From: Candidatus Peregrinibacteria bacterium RIFCSPLOWO2_01_FULL_48_20
Lineage (GTDB): Bacteria; Patescibacteriota; Gracilibacteria; UBA1369; 2-02-FULL-48-14
Reading direction: 5' to 3'
Length of the DNA stretch: 28,194 nucleotides
NCBI GenBank assembly: GCA_001787475.1
Contig: MFXB01000065.1
Coordinates: forward strand, 1-28,194
How positions within the stretch are numbered: the first letter of the stretch is position 1; the number at the start of each line of letters is the position of its first letter. A program made the position numbers and the translations under genes. The notes beneath the pieces were generated by a model, which searched no databases, was not told the origin of the DNA, and saw only the letters and a program-made list of their open reading frames with translations. Shown here piece by piece: positions 1 to 6,339 of the stretch.

Positions 1-1
1 A

Positions 2-754
2 AATTACACGCTCAGCGTCACCTCCCTCAATAATTACCTCCGTTGTCCGCGTCTTTTCTACTACAACAACCTTCTTCGTGTTCCACGCGCCAAAACTCAT
101 CATGAAGCCTATGGAACCGCCGTTCATGAAGCGTTGAAAGATTGGCTTCTTGAAGCAGCCCCAACAAAAGAATTTCTCATCGCCCAATTTGAGCATCACC
201 TTCGTCGTGAAATTCTTTCCAAACAAGAATTCCGTGGCGGCCTCGAGCTCGGTCAAAAAACGCTCGCCGACTACTACGACCACTACAGCACAATTCAAAA
301 TACCAACGTCCTCGTGGAGTACGACTTTAAAAGCCACGGCGTCACTTTGGACGGCATCCCGCTCACAGGCAAACTCGACAAAATCGAAATTCTCGATCCA
401 ACCGCAAAAACCGTTCATGTCGTCGACTACAAAACCGGCAATCCCGACTCCAAGGCCAAAGAACTTGCCGAGGGAGGCGCATACCGCCGCCAAATCGCCT
501 TCTACCAACTGCTTTGCAAGGAATCCAAAAAATTCCCTTACCTCATGGTCAGCGGCGAAATCGACTTTGTCCAGCCCGGCAAAAAATCCTCCGCCTTCAT
601 CAAAAAAGCCTTCACCATCTCCGAAACCGAACTCGATGCCCTCCGCACTCAAATCCGCTCCGTTTACGAAGACATCCAAAATCTCCGCTTCCTCAATCCA
701 AATGAATTTGAAACCTGCGGCGAGTGCGAGTGGTGCGGAAATGGTGGGCGATAA
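2..754 (+). CDS. PD-(D/E)XK nuclease domain protein, 5'-truncated by window edge
   Basis: The reading frame is open from base 2, so the true start lies outside the window. The visible part looks like the C-terminal nuclease domain of a UvrD/AddB/Cas4-type protein. It has a cysteine in a CPRLFYY context, a YGTAVHEAL helix with the conserved His, KLDKIE with the metal-binding Asp, VDYKTG with the Asp and Lys of the active site, and a terminal CGECEWC cluster. The one early and three late cysteines match the 4Fe-4S staple known from AddB and Cas4. Such domains usually sit at the end of a UvrD-like helicase, but whether a helicase lies upstream cannot be seen. The last codons and the TAA stop lie inside the opposing tRNA-Val gene. 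Recombinational repair is the likely role; a free-standing Cas4-like nuclease is the alternative. Confidence 0.85.
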   Translation, partial: NYTLSVTSLNNYLRCPRLFYYNNLLRVPRAKTHHEAYGTAVHEALKDWLLEAAPTKEFLIAQFEHHLRREILSKQEFRGGLELGQKTLADYYDHYSTIQNTNVLVEYDFKSHGVTLDGIPLTGKLDKIEILDPTAKTVHVVDYKTGNPDSKAKELAEGGAYRRQIAFYQLLCKESKKFPYLMVSGEIDFVQPGKKSSAFIKKAFTISETELDALRTQIRSVYEDIQNLRFLNPNEFETCGECEWCGNGGR

Positions 755-818
755 TGGACTCGAACCATCGACCTCCACAATGTCAATGTGGCGCTCTAAC
801 CAGCTGAGCTAATCGCCC
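742..818 (-). tRNA. tRNA-Val (anticodon GAC)
   Basis: Read on the minus strand, this folds as a complete cloverleaf. The acceptor GGGCGAT pairs with ATCGCCC, the D stem is GCTC/GAGC, the anticodon stem CCACA/TGTGG encloses loop TTGACAT (anticodon GAC), and the T arm has loop TTCGAGT. The discriminator is A and the 3' CCA is encoded in the DNA. Its 3' end overlaps the end of the opposing nuclease gene by 13 bases. I see no clear promoter of its own, and the serine protease gene ends 46 bases upstream on the same strand, so read-through and processing are possible. Confidence 0.95.
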
Positions 819-820
819 CC

Positions 821-835
821 TTCGGCGGAGCCGAA
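821..835. repeat. Perfect 6-bp hairpin with 3-base loop next to tRNA-Val
   Basis: TTCGGC and GCCGAA flank the 3-base loop GGA (TCC on the minus strand). It lies 2 bases outside the 5' end of tRNA-Val and downstream of the protease gene on the same strand. It has no T-run, so it is not a classical terminator. It could mark the mRNA 3' end or the pre-tRNA leader. Confidence 0.5.
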
Positions 836-864
836 TCTGCTCCTTGCCCTTCGGCCTCGGTATT

Positions 865-2073
865 CTACTGAATACGCGTAACCCCCGCAAGTTTTCCCTC
901 GGTGATGGCTTTTCCGGCGGACTCCAAGCCGCTCAAGACTTGTTCCAAAGAAAGATCTTCATCCGAAGAAGCATCCATCAAAAGTTCCGCCACCGCAGCG
1001 CTGATTTTTGCCGTGGCTTGGGATGTTCCGCTCTTATAGCCGTACTCATTATCGGGTAGGGAGGAGCGCACGTGATAACCATAGGCTGCCACATCCACCC
1101 AATCGCCGTAGTTGGAGTTGGGCATTTTATTTCCCGCACTGTCCACGCCCGCCACCGCAATGGTGTGCTCGTACTGCGCCGGGTAAAACCCCCTGTCTTT
1201 GTTGTTGTTCCCTGCCGCCGCCACCATAATAATGTCCTTTTTGTAAGCCTTTTCCACGAGCGTTTCGAGCGCGTAAGATGCCGACGGCACGCCAAAACTC
1301 ATATTGATCACATCCACCTCATCTGCAATGGCTTTGGAAACGGCCTCAATCACATTGGAAAGCTTGCCACCTTTCGAATCCACAATTTTATAAGGAATAA
1401 TTTCAATGCCGGAGATTCCTTTCGAAATGATGCCCGCCACATGCGTGCCATGGCCCACATCGTCGTACATGGTCGTATCGTCCGAAATCGTATTCCAACC
1501 TGTTAAAACGGAATTTTTATCGAAAATCTCATGGTCGCCGTCAATGCCGCTGTCCACCACCGCCACTTGAATGCGATCCTCGTCCTCGGGCTCCGAACTA
1601 AGCTCCACCGGCTCCGCTCGCGCTTCAAAAAACCAATCGTAAAAAGGGCTCTGAAGTTCCACGTCTTGATCCACTTCCACGCTCGCAAATTCGGGAATAG
1701 CTTCCTGATACTCCACCGCCGCCGTGGCCAATTCCACATCCGAAAGCGAATTAACAGGTTGAAGGAGCAACATTGCTTCACCCGAAAGTCCGGGATTCAA
1801 GGTAACAACCAGTCCTCTGTTGTCGCGATCCGCCACAGGAATGGGAATGAGCACATCCGCCTGCAAGAGCTCGGCGATTAAAGGCGATTCGGTTTCCTCA
1901 ATTGCAAAAAGATCCTCTACCACCATTTCATGTTTTTCGTTGAGTGCTCGCAGGTTTTCCAGCGATCGCGCCGTGAAGAACTCGGATCGATTTTTTGCCT
2001 CTATAAAGCCAAAAACGAGGGCTAAACTGAGTACAAAAACGAGCGGAGCGGCGGATAACCAATGTTTTTTCAT
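865..2073 (-). CDS. Membrane-anchored or secreted subtilisin-like serine protease (S8)
   Basis: This 402-residue protein starts with a hydrophobic stretch (about residues 8-24) that should be a signal peptide or anchor. Residues 30-165 look like a propeptide region. The catalytic domain follows: Asp174 in VAVVDSGIDGDH, His208 in GHGTHVAG, oxyanion Asn289 in AAAGNNN and Ser351 in SGTSQATAK. This is the S8 triad in the right order. The serine motif departs from the usual GTSMATPHVAG: Met is Gln and Pro is Ala. The protein should act outside the membrane; its substrate is unknown. The gene is divergent from a candidate small RNA. Upstream on the minus strand is TAGTCT-17-TATGAT, which would give a leader of roughly 20 bases. 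I see no Shine-Dalgarno sequence. Confidence 0.9.
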   Translation of the reverse strand: MKKHWLSAAPLVFVLSLALVFGFIEAKNRSEFFTARSLENLRALNEKHEMVVEDLFAIEETESPLIAELLQADVLIPIPVADRDNRGLVVTLNPGLSGEAMLLLQPVNSLSDVELATAAVEYQEAIPEFASVEVDQDVELQSPFYDWFFEARAEPVELSSEPEDEDRIQVAVVDSGIDGDHEIFDKNSVLTGWNTISDDTTMYDDVGHGTHVAGIISKGISGIEIIPYKIVDSKGGKLSNVIEAVSKAIADEVDVINMSFGVPSASYALETLVEKAYKKDIIMVAAAGNNNKDRGFYPAQYEHTIAVAGVDSAGNKMPNSNYGDWVDVAAYGYHVRSSLPDNEYGYKSGTSQATAKISAAVAELLMDASSDEDLSLEQVLSGLESAGKAITEGKLAGVTRIQ

Positions 2074-2126
2074 GGCGCGTTAACAGGTTATTTACGCTCA
2101 TCATAACGATTTCGCAGCAAAAAGAC

Positions 2127-2155
2127 TAGACAAGTTACTCGAAATTGTATATAAT
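2127..2155 (+). promoter_or_regulatory. Strong sigma-70-type promoter for the candidate small RNA
   Basis: TAGACA (2127-2132) and a perfect TATAAT (2150-2155) are separated by exactly 17 bases. Transcription should start near 2162, right at the first hairpin of the small RNA. It lies in the 308-base gap between the protease and the Pro/Ala-rich gene. Confidence 0.75.
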
Positions 2156-2161
2156 CAACAC

Positions 2162-2270
2162 CCATTTGAAAAAAAGTCAAATGGTAAGCGGACCGTAGGT
2201 CTGCTAAGAAAAAGATTTACTTACGGTTGAGAGAGGGCTCTTCATGGCGTGGAGGGGGCCCTCTTTTTTT
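2162..2270 (+). ncRNA. Candidate small structured RNA of about 109 nt with own promoter and terminator
   Basis: The predicted transcript starts with a perfect 8-bp hairpin (CCATTTGA, A-rich loop, TCAAATGG; 2162-2184). A second 8-bp hairpin follows (2187-2205, AGCGGACC, loop GTA, GGTCTGCT, one G-T wobble). An A-rich single-stranded stretch with GATTTACTTAC leads to an intrinsic terminator (2232-2270). No start codon with a meaningful ORF lies between. I do not recognise a known family: it is too short for 6S RNA and lacks tmRNA or RNase P landmarks. It could be a stand-alone small RNA or a prematurely terminated leader of the downstream gene at 2382. The separate promoter-like site after the terminator favours the first reading. 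Confidence 0.6.
2232..2270 (+). terminator. Intrinsic terminator of the candidate small RNA
   Basis: The arm AGAGGGC (2232-2238) pairs with GCCCTCT (2258-2264), and the stem extends inward with C-G and G-T pairs. It is followed directly by a run of seven T (2264-2270). This is the clearest rho-independent terminator in the window. Confidence 0.85.
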
Positions 2271-2299
2271 GTCTTACGCGAGACGTCTCTTGGGCGGTC

Positions 2300-2328
2300 T
2301 TCCCAAACCCTTCAGATTATGCTAAAAT
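2300..2328 (+). promoter_or_regulatory. Extended -10 promoter for the Pro/Ala-rich coiled-coil gene
   Basis: TTCCCA (2300-2305, 4 of 6 matches) is 17 bases from TAAAAT (2323-2328), preceded by TG to give TGCTAAAAT. The same TGCTAAAAT occurs in front of the toxin-antitoxin pair at 12134. The leader would be about 47 bases. A weaker alternative, TTGATT-16-TTAAAT (2341-2368), would leave a leader of only about 7 bases. Confidence 0.45.
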
Positions 2329-2381
2329 TAAAAGATAGAATTGATTGTTGAGCCGGTATCCCTTAAATTGATAGTCCAATT

Positions 2382-3095
2382 ATGTCAGAAGGAGATTACA
2401 CCGTTGGGACAGGATTCAGTGGAGGCTTCACTTTTGGAAACCCTCCCGCTTCACAGCCAGCCGGCCAGCAACCTGTTCAGCAAGCTCCGGTACCCACCAC
2501 ACCACCGGCACCCACTGCAGCGCCAGCTGCAGCTGTCCCTGTTCCAGTTCCCATGGCACCCATGCCGCCTCCTCCCATGGCACCCATGCCTACTGCAGCG
2601 CCAGCTACAGCCGTTCCCGTCCCAGTTCCTCCTCCTACACCCGCACCTCAAGCACCCATGGCCGGCATGATGGGCGACACCGGAATGGGCGACCAAGGCG
2701 CGCAGCCGCCCTCCGATCCCAATTATGTGTTCGGGGCTCGAATGAAAACTTTCGTCACGACGATCAAGCTTCCGGCTCACAGCCTTACATTTGATGAGAA
2801 CCTTTTCATCAATTTACTCGCCGGTTCCATTTCACTTTCCAAAGACGAAAAACGAAAGATTGTCGACAGCATACCCAAACTTCGCCAGGAACAAGTGGAC
2901 GAACTCGTCCGCATTTTCGAAGAAGAACGCCAAAAATTTGTCGAACTTTCACCGAAGCACGGCACACAACTCAAAAAACTCGAAGACGAACACGCCGCCG
3001 ACTGGCGCGATCTCGAAATCAACTACAAATCCGAACAAAAAGGCCAAGAAGACCAAAACAAGGCCGAAGAAATTAGGAAACAGCTCGGGCTCTAG
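2382..3095 (+). CDS. Pro/Ala-rich low-complexity protein with C-terminal coiled coil
   Basis: I do not recognise a family for this 237-residue protein. Residues 1-20 are Gly/Ser/Thr-rich and residues 20-110 are almost all Pro, Ala, Val, Met and Gln, with an internally duplicated segment. From about residue 115 the protein becomes ordered, with a short folded stretch around KTFVTTIKLPAHSLTFDENL. Residues 140-237 are a highly charged helix rich in Lys and Glu, typical of a coiled coil. There is no signal peptide or membrane segment. The layout (flexible linker plus coiled coil) suggests a scaffold or adaptor, but no function can be assigned. Its TAG stop lies in a CTAG shared with the stop of the convergent proS gene. 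Confidence 0.75.
   Translation: MSEGDYTVGTGFSGGFTFGNPPASQPAGQQPVQQAPVPTTPPAPTAAPAAAVPVPVPMAPMPPPPMAPMPTAAPATAVPVPVPPPTPAPQAPMAGMMGDTGMGDQGAQPPSDPNYVFGARMKTFVTTIKLPAHSLTFDENLFINLLAGSISLSKDEKRKIVDSIPKLRQEQVDELVRIFEEERQKFVELSPKHGTQLKKLEDEHAADWRDLEINYKSEQKGQEDQNKAEEIRKQLGL
2514..2629 (+). repeat. Degenerate internal repeats coding for Pro/Ala/Val segments
   Basis: A 38-base unit beginning ACTGCAGCGCCAGCT occurs at 2514-2551 and again at 2592-2629 with about five differences. Between them a 17-base unit beginning CCCATGGCACCCATG is perfectly duplicated at 2550-2566 and 2574-2590 (period 24). The copies encode TAAPAxAVPVPVP and PMAPMP. The pattern points to expansion by slippage or unequal recombination, and copy number may vary between strains. 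Confidence 0.85.
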
Positions 3096-4522
3096 TACGC
3101 CCTCGCAAAGTACACCATCGTGTCCGTCTTTTTACCTGTAAAAATGCACGCCCGTTCTTTGGGCCATTTCTCATCGGACACAATGCGAATGGTCGCTTTG
3201 GTTTTGTCCTGAATTTTCTTTTCATCTTCTTCGGTCCCGGCCCAGGCCGCTTTCACAAAGCCGCCTTGCTCATCCAAAATCGCAAGCATTTTCTCCAAAG
3301 TTTCCGCTTCGCGAATGTTCTCCGCCAAACGCTTTTCGGCAAGTTCCAACATTTCACCCTGAATTTGTTCCAAAAGTCCCGGAATGGTGGTTTCCAAAAG
3401 GTCAATACCCATGCTCGATTTTTCACCGTTGTAACGTTTGACATACACGGCTTTTTTCTCCGCCAAGTCGCGGGGGCCAAGCTCGATCCGAATCGGCACA
3501 CCCTTGAGTTCCCATTCGTTGAATTTATAGCCGGGGGTCGCATTTTCGCGCGCATCCACTTCAGTACGAACTCCCTGACTCTTCAAACTTTCTTCCACTT
3601 TCAGGCAAACGCCTAAAACGGCCGCCTTTTCTTCCTCCGTTTTATAAATCGGCACAATCACCACTTGCACGGGGGCCACTCGCGGCGGCAAAACCAAACC
3701 TTTTTCATCACCATGACAGACAATAATGGTTCCAATAATGCGCGTTGAAAGTCCCCAGGAAGTTTGCCATGCGTACTGCATTTCGCCTTTTTCATCTTGG
3801 AATTGAATGTTGAAGGCCTTGGCAAAAGTTTGCCCCAAAAGGTGGGAGGTTCCGGCTTGAATCACTTTTCCATCCTTGGCCAGGGCTTCCGTTGTGCGCG
3901 TATAGTCGGCACCGGCAAAAGTTTCTTTGGGTGATTTGGTCCCGGTCAAAACGGGCAGCGCCAAAAACTCTCGGTCGAAATCTTGGTACATTTTAAGAGC
4001 TCGGGCCACCTCGCGCTCGGCATCTTCTTTCGTGGCATGCACCGTATGACCCTCTTGCCACAAAAATTCCGTCGTTCGCAAAAAGGGACGCGTGCGCATT
4101 TCCCAGCGCACCACATTGGCCCATTGATTGATGAGCAAGGGGAGGTCACGATAACTGTGAATCCAATCGGAATAAGTGTCGTATATAATGGTTTCCGAAG
4201 TCGGCCTCACCACAAGCGGTTCGGCCAGTTCCTTTCCTCCGCCATGCGTTACCACGGCGCATTCGGGCGCAAACCCTTTTACATGATTCTTTTCACGCGT
4301 CAAAAAACTCTGCGGAATGAATAAAGGAAAGTAAGCATTTTTCACGCCGGCCGCTTTAATGCGCCTGTCGAGCTCCGCTTGCACGAGTTCCCAAATGGCG
4401 TAGCCGTAAGGACGAATCACCATGCAGCCCTTCACTTTACTGTGCTGAGCCAACTCGGCTTTGTCCACCACGTCTTGGTACCACTGGGGAAAATCTTTGC
4501 TTTGCGAGGCGATTTGAGTCAT
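3092..4522 (-). CDS. proS: Prolyl-tRNA synthetase, short archaeal/eukaryote type
   Basis: This 476-residue class II synthetase charges tRNA-Pro. It begins with the FPQWYQDVVDKAELAQHS stretch typical of the short (type 3) form. Class II motif 2 is visible in RWEMRTRPFLRTTEFLWQEG and motif 3 in the GTSWGLSTRIIG region. The anticodon-binding domain starts near VAPVQVVIVPI, and a C-terminal zinc-domain-like tail ends in YFARAY. It lacks the editing insertion of the long bacterial form. The start ATG has no Shine-Dalgarno; its leader instead carries three copies of a 5-base repeat. It follows the 581-residue membrane protein gene by 50 bases on the same strand and may be co-transcribed. It overlaps the convergent coiled-coil gene by 4 bases. 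Confidence 0.96.
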   Translation of the reverse strand: MTQIASQSKDFPQWYQDVVDKAELAQHSKVKGCMVIRPYGYAIWELVQAELDRRIKAAGVKNAYFPLFIPQSFLTREKNHVKGFAPECAVVTHGGGKELAEPLVVRPTSETIIYDTYSDWIHSYRDLPLLINQWANVVRWEMRTRPFLRTTEFLWQEGHTVHATKEDAEREVARALKMYQDFDREFLALPVLTGTKSPKETFAGADYTRTTEALAKDGKVIQAGTSHLLGQTFAKAFNIQFQDEKGEMQYAWQTSWGLSTRIIGTIIVCHGDEKGLVLPPRVAPVQVVIVPIYKTEEEKAAVLGVCLKVEESLKSQGVRTEVDARENATPGYKFNEWELKGVPIRIELGPRDLAEKKAVYVKRYNGEKSSMGIDLLETTIPGLLEQIQGEMLELAEKRLAENIREAETLEKMLAILDEQGGFVKAAWAGTEEDEKKIQDKTKATIRIVSDEKWPKERACIFTGKKTDTMVYFARAY

Positions 4523-4525
4523 TAC

Positions 4526-4542
4526 GCGTAGCGTAGCGTAGC
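4526..4542. repeat. Three tandem GCGTA units in the proS leader
   Basis: GCGTA is repeated three times (4526-4540) followed by GC, beginning 4 bases upstream of the proS ATG. The repeat occupies the place where a Shine-Dalgarno would be expected. The unit count is prone to slippage. Confidence 0.7.
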
Positions 4543-4572
4543 GCTTTTAAAATAACAAGTTTTGCAAACCTC

Positions 4573-6318
4573 TTATTCTTCCTCCACTTCCACGGCTTCT
4601 TTCTCGGACAATGACTTGATTTTTATATTTTCGGGAAGGTTCGGAATGGTGGGGGACCAAAACGGCCACACGGTGATTTCCACTTGGTTCACCTCGGGCA
4701 GATTTTGGATGTAGTTGGTCGCTTCCTCAATACTTTTTCCCGCAACGTGCTCTTTAATTTTTTCCGCCAAGTCCGCACCGCCTTCGAGTTCGGGATCGAT
4801 TTCATATTCTTCAATACCTTGAATTTGTGCAGTGAGTTTGTACCTTAAACCGGCATTGTTTACTTCCAAAACGACAATACTGATGGAATCTTCTTTCACG
4901 GCAATCAATTGTTTCCCAGGAGTCTGCACACTGACGATTTCGGTTTTAAGAATGTTGTAGAGCGCATCGCTGTCGTAGGCCACTCCGGAAATACTCAGAC
5001 TCCCCGTCATTTCAAAATTGTCCATTTCTTGACCGACCAATTCATAAGGAACATCAATGATGGCCGCCCCGTACACAATGGCGTCGGAATCTTCCAAAAG
5101 TTTCAAATTCAGTCCTTGCTCATTGCCGAGCGACAAGACTTCCTTGCGAAGCGCCGCCAGTGCTTTTTCCTGGAGATTACTTTCGAGTTTGGCCTTGGCC
5201 GCCGTCAAATCATCTTCCGTCACCTTGGTGTGAACCAGCGTGGTTCCTCCCGTCATGGCCGCATAACTTTCGCCGTAGAGTGCGTCACGCGTGTCTTCGC
5301 GAAGTGCCGGAAGAAAAAATCGACTTGGACCTACGTTCCCGCGTTCGCCCACCGCCGCCCCGTTGGCATCCAGCGCGTCCGCCACAACAGAAACTTCCAA
5401 TTTTCCGGGGCTCGTCACGGTTCCGGAGGGCACGCTCACGTCCGATTGAATGCGGAACACAATCCCGTCGTCGGTTTGGAAACGCGTGGTGGCGATGAGC
5501 GGCCTCGCAACACCGCTCGTGTTGATAATGGTGAGTTTGCCGGACGCGTTCGCACCCTCACTCTCAATTCCCGTGGCCGAGTGCGTCAAGGTGTACTCGG
5601 AGTCGGTTTCCACTTCGTACGCTTTGAGGCTGTGCCCGTCGCCGGGACTTGGTTCGAGCATAATATTCACTCCTTTGGAAATAACGCCGGATGTCGGTTC
5701 AATGGTTAGCGTGGCTCCGGGAAGAACGGTGTACGCAATCACAAAAAAGAACAATAGACTGCCGGCCACCACCGCAAAAATCCAACGTTTTTTCCCGGGC
5801 GTTAAATAGAGCCCCACATTTTTAGCTTCAAGCCGTGCTTTTTTTACACCCGCCCACCACTCGGCGAAACCGAAACTTTTTTCCGTCTTTTTCTTGTGCT
5901 TCACCACTTCAAAAATGGACGATTTTTTTTGAGGGAGACGGGAAGGGAGCTCGTCTTCCACTTCATTTTGCGCCGCCGCAACGGGCTTTAAGAGTGCGGA
6001 TTCCGGTTCCTTTTCTTTCACTTCCGCCGCCTGTGCCTCGATATTCCAATGATCAAAAACTTTGATTTCCGCTTGGTAGGCCAACTTCATCCCGTTCACG
6101 TCATTGGTGATGAGGGACACTTGTTTTCCGATTTCGCTGATTTTTTGTTTGAGGATTTTTAAATTCACCACGCTCTGCAGCAAAATCGCGCGCTTGGGAA
6201 CCACCAAATAAACTTCGTTGTATGGCAGTTTTCCAACCCGTTCGAAAATTCTGGTGATTTCTTCGTCAATTTGCACGAAGAGAATTTTCTTTTTTGAAAC
6301 CTTTTTAATGTCGGTCAT
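4573..6318 (-). CDS. Large single-pass membrane protein, 'baseplate J-like' family of CPR bacteria
   Basis: Of its 581 residues, 1-90 form an alpha/beta domain (KILFVQIDEEITRIFERVGK, then VYLVVPKRAILLQSVVNLKI). Residues 100-175 are a charged linker and 179-199 one strong transmembrane helix. Residues 200-560 are a large, Thr/Ser/Val-rich beta domain that should be outside the membrane. The part around LIATTRFQTDDGIVFRI resembles proteins of CPR and Chloroflexi that databases often call baseplate J/gp47-like; that label is from memory, and no tail-related function follows from it. The gene starts 21 bases after the FtsA-like gene, which suggests one operon and a cytoplasmic ATPase partner for the N-terminal domain. 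A role in the cell envelope or surface assembly is inference. Confidence 0.7.
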   Translation of the reverse strand: MTDIKKVSKKKILFVQIDEEITRIFERVGKLPYNEVYLVVPKRAILLQSVVNLKILKQKISEIGKQVSLITNDVNGMKLAYQAEIKVFDHWNIEAQAAEVKEKEPESALLKPVAAAQNEVEDELPSRLPQKKSSIFEVVKHKKKTEKSFGFAEWWAGVKKARLEAKNVGLYLTPGKKRWIFAVVAGSLLFFFVIAYTVLPGATLTIEPTSGVISKGVNIMLEPSPGDGHSLKAYEVETDSEYTLTHSATGIESEGANASGKLTIINTSGVARPLIATTRFQTDDGIVFRIQSDVSVPSGTVTSPGKLEVSVVADALDANGAAVGERGNVGPSRFFLPALREDTRDALYGESYAAMTGGTTLVHTKVTEDDLTAAKAKLESNLQEKALAALRKEVLSLGNEQGLNLKLLEDSDAIVYGAAIIDVPYELVGQEMDNFEMTGSLSISGVAYDSDALYNILKTEIVSVQTPGKQLIAVKEDSISIVVLEVNNAGLRYKLTAQIQGIEEYEIDPELEGGADLAEKIKEHVAGKSIEEATNYIQNLPEVNQVEITVWPFWSPTIPNLPENIKIKSLSEKEAVEVEEE

Positions 6319-6339
6319 TTTCGGCGTGTTTAAATCTGT

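Noticed and set aside
150..812. A 220-codon plus-strand frame overlapping the nuclease and tRNA-Val
   Set aside because: It has a Ser/Thr/Pro-biased composition, runs through the tRNA gene, and lies on a well-supported nuclease frame.
4573..6318. Prophage tail gene, because of the baseplate J-like resemblance
   Set aside because: No other phage structural gene is near, the protein has a membrane helix, and it is next to an FtsA-like gene. A cellular envelope role fits better.
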